Assembly: GCA_049323615.1 (NCBI GenBank)
Contig: JBMOPD010000106.1
Coordinates: 1 to 64,000, forward strand
Length of the DNA: 64,000 nt
Reading direction: 5' to 3'
Source: JBMOPD01 sp049323615
GTDB taxonomy: Bacteria > Bacillota > Desulfotomaculia > Desulfotomaculales > Desulfocucumaceae
Part shown: piece by piece, positions 50,955 to 60,549 of the stretch
Layout of the letters: each line of letters opens with the position of its first letter
How positions within the stretch are numbered: the stretch's first letter is position 1
Program-made: the position numbers and the translations under genes
Notes under the pieces: generated by a model
The model's input: the letters and a program-made list of their open reading frames with translations, nothing else
Databases searched by the model: none
What the model was told of the DNA's origin: nothing

Positions 50955-53813
50955 ATGAGAAAAAAAATGTTTATTTGGCTGCTGGCTGCGCTGGTCTTTT
51001 TGACCCTCCCGTGTGGCCTGGCTGCCGCTGAAGGGCCTGTTGCCGAGTTCGTGGATGTGGGCAGCCACTGGGCTGCGAGAGATATTATGCAATGTAAAAT
51101 TTTTAATCTGATGACCGGCTACCCGGGCAAGCTCTTCATGCCGGACCGGAGTTTGAGCAGGGCTGAAGCCCTGGTGGTAATCAGCCGCAGCCTGGGATGG
51201 AACAAACAGGTGAGCGGTATCTCAACGGCGGGAATAAGTTTCCCCCCGGACCTGTGGGAGTATTTCAGGGGTTATGTTGCCCTGGCTGCCAATAAGCAGC
51301 TAATCAGCAGGAATGACATACCTGTCATTGAATTCAACAAACCTGCTACCCGTATGGAAATCGCGTTATGGCTGGCCAGGGCCTTGGAGCTTACCGGAAA
51401 AGGTGGCGATCTGGTTTTCACCGACCTGGGTCAGGTTCCTGCTGAGTACAGAGACATGCTGGCCGGAGTTGTGGAGGCCGGGATCATTAAAGGTCGGCCC
51501 GGCAATTTAATAGCTCCGTCCGAGCCTTTAACCAGGGCTGAGATGGCCGCCATCCTTGCCAGGCTGATTGATGGGGGAAGGATTATCCCGGCGTCCGGCA
51601 GCCAGGTGAGCGGAAAAATCACCCGGATAGACCGGGCTCAAAATACAATTGCCGTTGAGTCGCAGTCCGGCGCCGGCAGCTATGGTCTTGGCGGCTCTTA
51701 TTTAGCCTACCGTGGCGGCAGGAAGTCGGATTTGAGTTCCTTTACAACGGGAGAGGAAGTCAAGCTCACCCTGGATCAGGCCGGTCAATGCGTGCTGATT
51801 ACAAGTTATGAAAAGTACAGCGCTGTGGCGGCCGGAAACAGGGGATACGTGGTAAACAGATACTGTGACTTTTTTACTGTCCGCCTGGACAACGGTTCAG
51901 TGGAGGAGATTGGTAACGCCAACGTGTCGTTTTTCTTAAACGGGGTCAGCACCACCTATGGGTCATTGAAAAGAGGGTCATCCGTGGAACTGCTGAGATC
52001 CGGAACGGCCATTACGCAAGTACGCATTATGAGCGGAGCGCTTAAAGCCTTTGGCCGGGTAGAGAAAGTTACTGACCGGTCCGTAACCATCGTGGATGAA
52101 GACGGCAGGGCTGCGCTTTATCTCATTGATAGAAGGGCTGAAGTGCTGGATATCAACGGCAACGATATTGAAATCGGCAAAATATACGCGGGCATGAATG
52201 TGGAGCTAACCCTTGATCAGGATGAAATTGTTCAGGAGATCAAGGTAGCTGAAGTTTCCGGAAACAAACTGGAGGGTACGGTAAAGGACATAAATACAGC
52301 AGGGGTTAACAGGATAATTGTTTCAGATAAAATTGGTAAAAGCTTCAGCTATTACCTGGCTGAGGGCGTTAAAGTCAGGCAGGCCGGCATGGCGCGCCAG
52401 CTGGCCGACGTCAAAAGGGGCATGGGCGTCGAAATCACCCTGGATAATGAGCAACGGGTTACGAGGATTGTTATCATTAACCTGTCAGCGATTGAAGGTA
52501 AAATTGCCGATATCAGCACCTCGGGCACGGATAAAATAGTGATTACGGACAACAACGGCCAGTCCAGAACTTACTACATTTTGGAGGGCGTTCAGGTCAG
52601 GGCGGGAAGCAGGACAATTAATCTGGACGACATCAATAATGGTATCGATGTCAGGTTGACGCTGGGTGACAATAACTGGGTGACCGGTATAGAGATTGCT
52701 GACTTGTCAACCGTGTCGGGTGAGGTTGTCGATATAAAAACCTCCGGCACGAAGAGAATTGTGGTCAGGAACGACAACGGACGGGAAGAGACCTATTACC
52801 TGAAGGAGGGCCTGGCGGTCCGGGAGGGGGGTAATACCCGCCCACTGGACAATGTGTCCAAAGGGATGCTCGTAAAGTTGGACCTGGGTGGCGCCGGTTA
52901 TGCCACCGGTATTGACATTATCGGTTCGTACGCCGCAGCGGGAAAAGTTATCGATATTCAAAGCTCGGGAACAAAGAAGATAACAATAAAGGACAATAGC
53001 AGCCGGGCAAAAACCTTTTACCTGGCGGACGGCGTGACAGTCCGGGAAGGGTGTAGTGCGCGTTATTTGGATGATGTAAAAAAAGACATGGATGTCAGGA
53101 TCGCCCTGGACCAAAACAGCCGCGCAATCAGGATTGAAATCACCCGTTTGACAGCCGTCGAGGGTGAGGTCACCTTCATTCAAACCATAGGAACAGAAAA
53201 GATTGAGATCAAGAAAAACGATGGCCAAAAATGGGTTTATTACCTGGATAACAGTACCGTTGTCAGGGAAGGGGAAAGCACCGGCGGCCATGGCGATATT
53301 GTAAAAGGAATGCGGGTAAGGCTTACTTTGGATGGCCGCGGTAATGTAGCCGGGATTGACATCATCGGGTCGCATACCGTCAAGGGCAAGGTTACCTTGA
53401 TGCAAACCTCCGGAACGGAAAAAATCGGCGTCAGGGGGATCAGTAACCAGGAGGAGATTTATTATTTGGATCACGGCGTAACGGTCAGGGAGGGGGGCAT
53501 TACCCGCAAGCCGGACTACATCTATGAAGGCATGTTCGTCAAACTGACTCTGGATGATCGCGGTAAAGTAACCAGGGTTGACATTCTCGGATCTTATACT
53601 ATCAGAGGTGAGGTCACCTTTATGCAAACCTCCGGAACGAAAAAAATCGGGATTAGGGGGAGCAACGGCCAGGAAAGGGCATACAATATCGATGACGCTG
53701 CAGTTATCAGGAAAGGCGGTTTCAGCCGTAACCTTAACGATATAGGGACGGGAATGGATGTAGAGTTGATGTTTAACAGCGACGGTCAGGTCACATATAT
53801 TGATATTTTTTAA
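50955..53813 (+). CDS. SLH-domain envelope protein, paralogue with less acidic repeats
   Basis: 952 residues from ATG 50955 (AAGGAGGG ahead; the frame extends upstream only by chance). Signal peptide ending LAAAEG, then three SLH domains closely matching the previous gene (MTGYPGKLFMPDRSLSRAEA), one or two divergent beta units and again eight ~73-residue repeats (for example SGEVVDIKTSGTKRIVVRND). Unlike the first protein the repeats are neutral or basic (Lys/Arg replace Asp/Glu). The two proteins may form alternative or paired surface layers. Upstream regions also share GAAAAAAGGACATG, so the duplication included regulatory DNA. Confidence 0.9.
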   Translation: MRKKMFIWLLAALVFLTLPCGLAAAEGPVAEFVDVGSHWAARDIMQCKIFNLMTGYPGKLFMPDRSLSRAEALVVISRSLGWNKQVSGISTAGISFPPDLWEYFRGYVALAANKQLISRNDIPVIEFNKPATRMEIALWLARALELTGKGGDLVFTDLGQVPAEYRDMLAGVVEAGIIKGRPGNLIAPSEPLTRAEMAAILARLIDGGRIIPASGSQVSGKITRIDRAQNTIAVESQSGAGSYGLGGSYLAYRGGRKSDLSSFTTGEEVKLTLDQAGQCVLITSYEKYSAVAAGNRGYVVNRYCDFFTVRLDNGSVEEIGNANVSFFLNGVSTTYGSLKRGSSVELLRSGTAITQVRIMSGALKAFGRVEKVTDRSVTIVDEDGRAALYLIDRRAEVLDINGNDIEIGKIYAGMNVELTLDQDEIVQEIKVAEVSGNKLEGTVKDINTAGVNRIIVSDKIGKSFSYYLAEGVKVRQAGMARQLADVKRGMGVEITLDNEQRVTRIVIINLSAIEGKIADISTSGTDKIVITDNNGQSRTYYILEGVQVRAGSRTINLDDINNGIDVRLTLGDNNWVTGIEIADLSTVSGEVVDIKTSGTKRIVVRNDNGREETYYLKEGLAVREGGNTRPLDNVSKGMLVKLDLGGAGYATGIDIIGSYAAAGKVIDIQSSGTKKITIKDNSSRAKTFYLADGVTVREGCSARYLDDVKKDMDVRIALDQNSRAIRIEITRLTAVEGEVTFIQTIGTEKIEIKKNDGQKWVYYLDNSTVVREGESTGGHGDIVKGMRVRLTLDGRGNVAGIDIIGSHTVKGKVTLMQTSGTEKIGVRGISNQEEIYYLDHGVTVREGGITRKPDYIYEGMFVKLTLDDRGKVTRVDILGSYTIRGEVTFMQTSGTKKIGIRGSNGQERAYNIDDAAVIRKGGFSRNLNDIGTGMDVELMFNSDGQVTYIDIF

Positions 53814-53855
53814 CCAACTTTAGCAACAAACAAAATAATTCAGGGGAGTGTTCCC

Positions 53856-55907
53856 ATGCCCATACCCGATGGTGAATTAGAAAACCTGGCCCGCCGGCAG
53901 TTTAACGGGGAAAACACTATCTTTGCCCTGGACATAGGCACCCGTACGGTGATCGGCATTGTGGTGGGAGTTGAGGGCGCCAGGTTTAAGATTCTGGCCC
54001 AGAGTATGACTGAGCATGAAAGCAGGGCTGTCTTTGACGGCCAGATCCATGACATATTCATGGTTACCCAGGCGGTAAAAAGGGTAAAGAACGACCTTGA
54101 AGAAAAACTCGGCTTTAAACTGAAGAAAGTGGCCATTGCCGCCGCCGGCAGGTCCCTGAGGACCAGGTTTGCCCACATGGAGCAGGAAATCGGGGATGAC
54201 ATCGAAATCGACCAATTGATTTGCCGGGGCCTGGAAATTGACGCCGTTAAGGAGGCACACCGGCAGCTGCGGGAGGAAACCGGGGACGGCGGGGAAGAGG
54301 AATTTTACTGTGTCGGTTATACGGTGGTGAACTACTACCTGAACGGCTATACCATCACCAGCCTGATCGGTCATTCCGGAAAAAGAATTGGTGTCGACGT
54401 GCTGGCCACCTTTCTGCCCAATTCCGTGGTCAACAGCCTTTACGCCGTGCTGGGAAGGGTCAACCTGGAGTCCATCAGCCTGACCCTTGAGCCCATAGCT
54501 GCATCCAGCGCCATTATCCCGGATTCATACAGGCTTTTAAACCTGGCCCTGGTGGATATCGGGGCGGGCACGTCGGACATCGCCATTACCAGGGACGGAT
54601 CCATAGTGGCCTACGGGATGGTGCCGGTGGCCGGGGACGAAATCACCGAAGCCCTGGCCCAGGGCTGCCTGGCTGATTTCAACACTGCGGAGACGATCAA
54701 AAGGGAGATAGTCAAGGGCGGCGACATAACCTTCCACGATATCATGGGCATCCAGAGAACCATTGGCTGTGCGGAAGCCCTGGAAATACTGGACCCGGTC
54801 CTGGAAAGCCTGAGCACCGGGATCACGGAAGAGATTTTAAAACTTAACGGAGATAAATCCGTAAAGTCTGTTTTCTGTGTCGGGGGCGGCGGCCAGGTTC
54901 CCACCCTGACCGACAAAATTGCTCAAAAACTGGGCCTTGCCCCCGACCGGGTGGGGCTTAGGGGAAGGAAATTCATTCCCGACCTGCAGGCCGATGAACA
55001 GGAAATAAGCGGGCCCGAGGGGGTTACCGTGGTGGGTATAGCCAAGGTGGCCCTGGAAAGCGTGGGGCACAACTTTATTGTCCTGAACATTAATGGAAAG
55101 GACTACCGGCTCTTTCACTCCAGGGAACTGACGGTATTCGACGCCCTGGGCCTGATAGAGTACAACCTTGGTGACCTGGTGGGTAAAAACGGGAAGGATC
55201 TCCGCTTTGTTCTGAACGGTGAGAGGAAGGTAATCTACGGGGGGCTTTGCAAGCCGGCCGAGGTGTTTATAAATGGGGAACCGGCCAGCCTGAAGGCCGA
55301 ACTGAACGACGGAGACCGGGTGGTCATAGAAAGGGCCGTCAAAGGTCAGGATGCCCGGGCCTATATTAACGATTTCACCGGGGATTACCCGGTTGTCACC
55401 CTCCAAATCGGGGGGCGGGAAGAGAGTATTAAGCCGCTGTGTTTTATAAACGGAAAGCCGGCTTCCCCGGACCGGGAGATTACCGACGGAGACAGGGTTG
55501 AAATCAGGGCGATAAAAAATATAATGCAGCTGGCTGAATTTAAGGGTCTGGACCTTGATTGCCATGATGTTTTTGTCAATGGTAAAAAGGCATCGGGGGA
55601 ATATACGCTTGCCGGTGGGGACAGTGTGGAATTTTGCGTGAAGGAAGTTCCGGAACCGGCCGATGGTAACCTGATGGGTGTAGGGGACCCCGGTCCGCTG
55701 AAAAAAATTGAGGTCACCGTCAATGGCGAAAAGGTTGTACTGGACCATAAATCCGATTATATTTTCGTGGATATATTTAAAAACATCGACATCGACCTGA
55801 CCAGGCCGGCGTCCGGCGGGACGGTGAAGCTGAAGCTGAACGGCCGAAATGCCAGGTACACAGATCCTATCAATGACGGCGACGTGATCGAGGTGGGCTG
55901 GGAGTGA
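53856..55907 (+). CDS. FtsA/PilM-like ATPase with long C-terminal extension
   Basis: 683 residues, GGGGAG ahead of ATG 53856. Residues about 20-400 are an actin-like FtsA fold: TIFALDIGTRTVIGIVVGVE (phosphate 1), NLALVDIGAGTSDIAITRDGSI (phosphate 2), FCVGGGGQVPTLTDKIA (adenosine). An SHS2/1C-type insertion is present. The last ~250 residues contain three or four short beta modules of the type VFINGEPASLKAELNDGDRVVIE, like ThiS/MoaD-type beta-grasp units; these are not part of ordinary FtsA (about 420 residues). A C-terminal membrane helix is not seen. Possibly a division or envelope-assembly factor; the SLH genes upstream may be linked. Confidence 0.85.
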   Translation: MPIPDGELENLARRQFNGENTIFALDIGTRTVIGIVVGVEGARFKILAQSMTEHESRAVFDGQIHDIFMVTQAVKRVKNDLEEKLGFKLKKVAIAAAGRSLRTRFAHMEQEIGDDIEIDQLICRGLEIDAVKEAHRQLREETGDGGEEEFYCVGYTVVNYYLNGYTITSLIGHSGKRIGVDVLATFLPNSVVNSLYAVLGRVNLESISLTLEPIAASSAIIPDSYRLLNLALVDIGAGTSDIAITRDGSIVAYGMVPVAGDEITEALAQGCLADFNTAETIKREIVKGGDITFHDIMGIQRTIGCAEALEILDPVLESLSTGITEEILKLNGDKSVKSVFCVGGGGQVPTLTDKIAQKLGLAPDRVGLRGRKFIPDLQADEQEISGPEGVTVVGIAKVALESVGHNFIVLNINGKDYRLFHSRELTVFDALGLIEYNLGDLVGKNGKDLRFVLNGERKVIYGGLCKPAEVFINGEPASLKAELNDGDRVVIERAVKGQDARAYINDFTGDYPVVTLQIGGREESIKPLCFINGKPASPDREITDGDRVEIRAIKNIMQLAEFKGLDLDCHDVFVNGKKASGEYTLAGGDSVEFCVKEVPEPADGNLMGVGDPGPLKKIEVTVNGEKVVLDHKSDYIFVDIFKNIDIDLTRPASGGTVKLKLNGRNARYTDPINDGDVIEVGWE

Positions 55908-55956
55908 CCTAAAAAATGAGCGATTGGATTACCGGGCTGAATTTGAAAATAAAGCA

Positions 55957-56007
55957 GCCGGGAATTGGGGAGAAATTTATTTCATTATCCCAAATCCCGG
56001 CTTTAAT
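55957..56007. terminator. Bidirectional terminator between convergent genes
   Basis: GCCGGGA-A-TTGGG (55957-55969) pairs with CCCAA-A-TCCCGGC (55989-56001); TTTAATT follows on the plus strand and A-rich sequence precedes it for the minus strand. Confidence 0.7.
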
Positions 56008-56010
56008 TAC

Positions 56011-56042
56011 TCCTGTCTCCTGTATTCTGTCTCCTGTCTCCC
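56011..56042. repeat. Dispersed CAGGAGACAG-type repeat, copy 2 (minus orientation)
   Basis: Reads as tandem CTCCTGTCTCCTGT units on the plus strand; its complement matches the sequence at 17249-17278. Confidence 0.65.
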
Positions 56043-56061
56043 TTAGCCCACAAATCTTACC

Positions 56062-56973
56062 CTAGCTGATAATACCCTTTTTCTGTAAGAATTCCTTTAC
56101 CACTTCCCCGGCTTCACGTTTTTTCTCGGCCACCTGGTAGTTCAGCTGCTGCATCTCGTCGTCACTGATCTTTCCGGCCAACAGGTTGAGGGTTTTTTCC
56201 AGGTCCGGGTACTTCTTCAAGGTATCCATCCGCACTACGGTAGTGCAGAAATAGGGCGGGAAAAACTTTTTGTCGTCATCAAGTATTTTCAACTTGTAAG
56301 TGATCAGTTCCCCGTCGGTGCTGAAGGCGTCGGTGACGTCTATTTTCTTTTGGGCGGTGGCCTGGTATTTCAGCGCCGTTTCAAAGGACTTGTGCTCTTT
56401 GAATTTCAGGCCGTAGGCTTTGATCATTCCGTCATACCCGTCAGGCCGGTTGAAGAATTCCTGTTCGGCACCGAATACCATGTTTCCAGCCAGGGGAACC
56501 AGGTCCGACACCTTTTTAAGGTTGTGTTTTTCAGCCGTTTCCTGGCGCACGGCAACGGCATAGGTGTTGTTGAAGCCGTAGGGCTTCATCCACTTGATCT
56601 TGAATTTTTCGTTGTATTCCTTCTGCACGTAGTTATAAACCTTGTCCGGATCGGTTTCAACGGGCTGTTTTAATATTGCCATCAGCCCGGTGCCGGTGTA
56701 GTCCGGGTACAGGTCCAGGTCGCCTTTTTTCAGGGCGTTGAAGCAAACCAGCGTGCCGCCCAGGTTAAGCTTCCGTTCCACCTGCAGGTCGGTTTTGGCT
56801 TCGATTAACTGGGCCAGCATTTCTCCCAGGATAATATTTTCATTGAAGTTTTTGGACCCGACCACAATTTTGCCCTTGCCCCCGGCAGTTCCGCCGCCCC
56901 CGGAACAACCCGCAAATAACAGCGCCATTGTCAACACCAAAGCTAAAAGTACAAAAAGGTTCTTTCTTCTCAC
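56062..56973 (-). CDS. opuCC: Glycine-betaine/choline-type ABC transporter substrate-binding lipoprotein
   Basis: 303 residues. Signal peptide with lipobox LLFAGCSGG (Cys near residue 23). IVVGSKNFNENIILGEMLAQLIEAKT and LVCFNALKKGDLDLYPDYTGTGLMAIL are diagnostic of the OpuAC/OsmX/ProX-like group that binds quaternary ammonium solutes; MKPYGFNNTYAVAVR and DVTDAFSTDGELITYKL complete it. Last gene of a four-gene minus-strand operon (ATPase, permease, permease, binding protein), the OpuB/OpuC order. Likely osmoprotectant uptake; exact ligand unknown. Confidence 0.92.
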   Translation of the reverse strand: MRRKNLFVLLALVLTMALLFAGCSGGGGTAGGKGKIVVGSKNFNENIILGEMLAQLIEAKTDLQVERKLNLGGTLVCFNALKKGDLDLYPDYTGTGLMAILKQPVETDPDKVYNYVQKEYNEKFKIKWMKPYGFNNTYAVAVRQETAEKHNLKKVSDLVPLAGNMVFGAEQEFFNRPDGYDGMIKAYGLKFKEHKSFETALKYQATAQKKIDVTDAFSTDGELITYKLKILDDDKKFFPPYFCTTVVRMDTLKKYPDLEKTLNLLAGKISDDEMQQLNYQVAEKKREAGEVVKEFLQKKGIIS

Positions 56974-56990
56974 TTAACCTACCTCCTGTT

Positions 56991-57608
56991 TTAATGTGTA
57001 TTTTTAACCCGCAGCCCCCTGGGCACCATTGATTTCTCCAGGGCCCCCAGTAAAATGTCCGCCATTACTGCCAGCAGGGCCGCAGGTACCGCTCCGGAAA
57101 GAATCATCGGCGTATCCACCAGCTGAATACCTCTCCAGATAGGCTCACCCAGCCCCCCGGCGCCAATCAGGGTGCCGATGGTGGCAATCCCGATGGAGGT
57201 GACCATGGCCACCCGGAACCCGGCCAGGATGACCGGCAGGGCAATGGGAAGCTGAACCTTCCAGAGCAGCTGCCAGCGGGTCATACCCATCCCTTTTCCC
57301 GCTTCCAGCAGGTCGGGACTGACACCGGCCAGGCCGGTATATGTGTTTCTCACCACCGGCAGCAGGGCGTAGACAAGCAGTGCGGCAATCAGGCTGGAAT
57401 TGCCCAGCCCCAGAAAAAACATTACTATGGCCAGCATGGCCAGGCTGGGGATGGTCTGAAGAACATCTATTATTCCCATTACCGGCCCTACCAGCGCGCG
57501 TACCCGCAACAGCACCATGCCCAGGGGCAGACCGATGATGCCGGCCAGCAGCACCCCGGCGGCCGACAGCCACAGATGCTCCAGAGTGAGCCCATAAAAC
57601 TGACTCAT
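56991..57608 (-). CDS. opuCD: Glycine-betaine/choline-type ABC transporter permease
   Basis: 205 residues from ATG 57608 (GGGAGG seven bases ahead on the minus strand; a TTG one codon earlier is possible). Five or six membrane helices, with IGIIDVLQTIPSLAMLAIVMFFLGLG and the EAA-like loop LLEAGKGMGMTRWQLLWKVQLPIALPVILAG, then IATIGTLIGAGGLGEPIWRGIQ. Homologous to the neighbouring permease. Confidence 0.92.
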   Translation of the reverse strand: MSQFYGLTLEHLWLSAAGVLLAGIIGLPLGMVLLRVRALVGPVMGIIDVLQTIPSLAMLAIVMFFLGLGNSSLIAALLVYALLPVVRNTYTGLAGVSPDLLEAGKGMGMTRWQLLWKVQLPIALPVILAGFRVAMVTSIGIATIGTLIGAGGLGEPIWRGIQLVDTPMILSGAVPAALLAVMADILLGALEKSMVPRGLRVKNTH

Positions 57609-57633
57609 CAAGGAACCTCCCTTCCACTGCAGG

Positions 57634-58275
57634 TTAACTTATCCGAAGACCCCGGGGTGTAACCGCCCTTTCCAGCCGGCCCAGGCTGAAGCCGGCCAGC
57701 AGGGCCAGCAGGGCCGCCGGAACGGTGCCGGCTATAATCAGCCAGATATCGTACACGTTCATGCCGCCCCAGATCAGGTCGCCAAGCCCGCCGGCGCCGA
57801 TCAGGGCGGCAATGGTGGCCCAGCTGATTATATAAACGGTTGATATCCTTATGCCCGCCATTATCACGGGCAGGGCCATGGGCAGTTTAACCATCGCCAG
57901 CAGCTGCCAGTTGTTCATGCCCATGCCGCGGCCGGCCTCAATCAGGGCCGGCCGGACCTCCCGGATGCCGGTGTACGTGTTGCGTAAAATCGGCAAAATA
58001 GAGTACAGGAACAATACCGACATGGCCGGTAAAATGCCGATACCCATCACGGGCAGGACAAATCCGAAAAAAGCCAGGCTGGGGATGGTCTGAACCATTC
58101 CGGCCGCGCCCAGCACCAGCCGGGCGGCTTTTTCCCGGGATGACAGCCAGATACCGAGGGGAACGGCCAGCAGGATGCCAAGGGCCACGGAACCCAGGGA
58201 AAGATAGATGTGCTGCCAGGTGGCGCTGAGAATATCCGGCCAGCGTGAGTTTAAAGTCTCCAGCAGCGGGTTCAT
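57634..58275 (-). CDS. opuCB: Glycine-betaine/choline-type ABC transporter permease
   Basis: 213 residues. The ATG overlaps the ATPase stop (ATGA), so translation is coupled. Membrane helices with GMVQTIPSLAFFGFVLPVMGIG, LIEAGRGMGMNNWQLLAMVKLPMALPVIMAG (ATPase contact) and WATIAALIGAGGLGDLIWGGMN. Pairs with the following permease. Confidence 0.92.
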   Translation of the reverse strand: MNPLLETLNSRWPDILSATWQHIYLSLGSVALGILLAVPLGIWLSSREKAARLVLGAAGMVQTIPSLAFFGFVLPVMGIGILPAMSVLFLYSILPILRNTYTGIREVRPALIEAGRGMGMNNWQLLAMVKLPMALPVIMAGIRISTVYIISWATIAALIGAGGLGDLIWGGMNVYDIWLIIAGTVPAALLALLAGFSLGRLERAVTPRGLRIS

Positions 58276-59426
58276 GCGGTTTCCACCTCTTTCCAGGCCA
58301 CTTCCGCGGATTCGACTTCTCCCCAGACCACGCCGGCCAGGGCGTTGACCATGCTGGTCCTGGTTACCAGACCCAGCAGGCGCCTGTTTTGATCCACCAC
58401 CGGGAGGTATTCCAGTTTTTGCCCGATTAGCAGGTCAAAGGCCTTCCGGGCCGGAGAACCGGCGTTTATTACGGGCAGATCGGTATCCACCAGTTCTCCG
58501 ACGTTTTGTGCCTCCCTGTGCTTCCGGTCCAGCTTTTCGACGGTAACCACGCCGATAAGGCGGCTTTCCCCGTCCACCACCAGAACGGTGTCGACTCCCT
58601 TGCGCTTCATCAGGGCCAGGGTTTCCGCTCCGCCCCGGTCCGGATGCACCACCACCGGGTTGGTCTTCATAATGGATTCCACGGTTTCCAGCTCACTGCC
58701 GGCGGCCCGGTGTTTCCCGATGAATTCCAGCACAAACTCGTCGGCGGGTTTTCTCAGGATCTTTTCGGGAGAGTCCAGCTGGACTATTTCACCGTCTTTC
58801 ATGATGGCTATGCGGTCAGCCAGCTTGAGGGCTTCATCCATGTCGTGGGTGACAAAGACAATGGTTTTATTCAGTTTACTCTGCAGGTTTTTGAATTCAT
58901 CCTGGAGGTTTTCCCGGGTAATGGGATCCAGTGCCCCGAAGGGCTCGTCCATCAGTATAATGGAAGGTTCCGCAGCCAGCGCCCGGAGTACCCCGATGCG
59001 CTGCTGCTGGCCGCCGCTCAATTCATTGGGATAGCGGTGGGCGTATATATCCGGGTCCATGGCAACCAGTTCCAGCAACTCACGGACCCTCTTGACCCTT
59101 CTTTCCCTGTCCCATCCCAGCAGGCGGGGGACCAGGTCGACATTTTCCATGATAGACATATTGGGGAAGAGGCCGATTTGCTGAATCACGTAGCCAATTT
59201 CCCGCCGCAGGGTGACGGGATTCATTTCCATAATGTTCTGCCCCCGCACCAGGATCCGGCCGGAGGTTGGTTCCACAAGCCGGTTTATCATTTTCAGGGT
59301 GGTGGTTTTCCCGCATCCGCTGGGTCCGATAATCACCAGGAACTCACCCTGGCGAACGTGTAAATCCACTTGTTTTACTACCTGATGTTTTCCGTATATT
59401 TTTGATACTTTTTCAAATTTAATCAA
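58272..59426 (-). CDS. opuCA: Glycine-betaine/choline-type ABC transporter ATPase with CBS pair
   Basis: 384 residues, TTG start at 59426 with AGGAGGG ten bases ahead. Walker A GPSGCGKTT, signature LSGGQQQRIGVLRALA, Walker B IILMDEPFGALD, H-loop FVTHDMDEALKLA. Residues about 250-375 are two CBS domains (ESIMKTNPVVVHPDRGGAETL, LGLVTRTSMVNALAGV), the part that senses ionic strength or nucleotides in OpuA/OpuC transporters. First gene of the operon. Confidence 0.94.
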   Translation of the reverse strand: MIKFEKVSKIYGKHQVVKQVDLHVRQGEFLVIIGPSGCGKTTTLKMINRLVEPTSGRILVRGQNIMEMNPVTLRREIGYVIQQIGLFPNMSIMENVDLVPRLLGWDRERRVKRVRELLELVAMDPDIYAHRYPNELSGGQQQRIGVLRALAAEPSIILMDEPFGALDPITRENLQDEFKNLQSKLNKTIVFVTHDMDEALKLADRIAIMKDGEIVQLDSPEKILRKPADEFVLEFIGKHRAAGSELETVESIMKTNPVVVHPDRGGAETLALMKRKGVDTVLVVDGESRLIGVVTVEKLDRKHREAQNVGELVDTDLPVINAGSPARKAFDLLIGQKLEYLPVVDQNRRLLGLVTRTSMVNALAGVVWGEVESAEVAWKEVETA

Positions 59427-59495
59427 ACCCTCAACACCCTCCTGGAATTAAGTTCCAAACAACTTTAATATAATTAATAGTGTGCTGGCTATCTT

Positions 59496-59524
59496 ATTAT
59501 AACACGGGAGATGCTTATTATAAA
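59496..59524 (-). promoter_or_regulatory. Promoter of the opuC operon
   Basis: On the minus strand TTTATA (59524-59519) and a perfect TATAAT (59501-59496) with 17-bp spacing, about 70 bp before the TTG start. The rest of this divergent gap (59525-59650) is AT-rich; no good promoter for ku was found in it. Confidence 0.6.
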
Positions 59525-59650
59525 ACAATAGCTCAATAAAAAATTGCGGCCATTTTCGGAACTGTTGGCTTTTCTACAATATTTTGCTTTTTGATTATTC
59601 GCTGCTTACCGGGGAAATATAAAAAAAATACTGATTGAGGTGATCCGGGA

Positions 59651-60508
59651 ATGCGCCCTCTTTGGAAAGGTGCGGTAAGCTTCGGGCTTATTTTCGTGCC
59701 GGTGAAAATGTATGCGGCCACTGAAAAAAAGGATGTAAAGTTTAATTACCTGCACGAAAAGTGCAGGACGCCGATACAGTACCGTAAATACTGCCCCTAC
59801 TGCGAAACCGAGGTGCCGGCGGAGGAGGTGGTGCGCGGCTACGAGTATGAGAAGGGCAAGTTTGTGGTAATGAAGGAGGAAGATTTTGAGAGGCTGCCAG
59901 GCGAGAAGACCCGCAGCGTGGAAATACTTGATTTCGTTGACCTGGTGGAAATAGACCCGATTTACTACGATAAGGCCTACTACCTTTCTCCCGGTGAAGG
60001 AGGGCAGAAGGTGTACGAACTGCTGAAAAGGGCCATGGACCAGTCCAATAAGGTAGCGGTGGGCAGGGTGGTAATCAGGAGCAAGGAGGCCCTTGCCGTA
60101 ATCAGGGTCACCGGTGACGCGCTGGTTATGAATACCATGTTTTACCCCGACGAGGTGCGCAATCCGAAAGCCATAGAAGAGTTGGGGTACCGGGTGGATT
60201 TGCACGATAACGAGGTAAAAATGGCGGTCAGGCTGGTGGAGAACCTGTCTTCACGCTTTGTACCCGAAAAGTACACCAACCGGTACCGCGAGGCCCTGAT
60301 GGAGGCCATTCAAAACAAAATAGCCGGGCAGGAGGTTGAAATACCGGTTGCTCCCGAGACGGCCAAGGTGGTTGACCTGATGTCGGCCTTAAAAGCCAGC
60401 ATTGACCTGGCCCAAAAAACCCGGGACGCCGGGCCGGAGGCCCAGAATCCCAATTTGAAAAAGCCTGCGGGGACCAGAAAGAGGAGCGCCAAGGAAAAAG
60501 CAGTATAA
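59651..60508 (+). CDS. ku: Non-homologous end-joining protein Ku
   Basis: 285 residues, GAGGTGAT ahead of ATG 59651. MRPLWKGAVSFGLIFVPVKMYAAT, then NYLHEKCRTPIQYRKYCPYCETEV (a CxxC zinc-like pair) and YDKAYYLSPGEGGQKVYELL are typical of bacterial Ku, with a Lys/Arg-rich tail. Homodimer that holds DNA ends and recruits LigD. The ligase partner follows at 61064. In spore formers this system repairs breaks during germination. Confidence 0.95.
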   Translation: MRPLWKGAVSFGLIFVPVKMYAATEKKDVKFNYLHEKCRTPIQYRKYCPYCETEVPAEEVVRGYEYEKGKFVVMKEEDFERLPGEKTRSVEILDFVDLVEIDPIYYDKAYYLSPGEGGQKVYELLKRAMDQSNKVAVGRVVIRSKEALAVIRVTGDALVMNTMFYPDEVRNPKAIEELGYRVDLHDNEVKMAVRLVENLSSRFVPEKYTNRYREALMEAIQNKIAGQEVEIPVAPETAKVVDLMSALKASIDLAQKTRDAGPEAQNPNLKKPAGTRKRSAKEKAV

Positions 60509-60512
60509 ATGC

Positions 60513-60537
60513 GGGAATTGGGAATTAGGAATTGGGG
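60513..60537. repeat. Dispersed GGAATT-type repeat, copy 3
   Basis: GGGAATTGGGAATTAGGAATT then GGGG, nearly the same as the sequence at 38942-38968. It lies between the convergent ku and UPF0756 genes. Confidence 0.65.
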
Positions 60538-60549
60538 GGCCGGCTGCTT

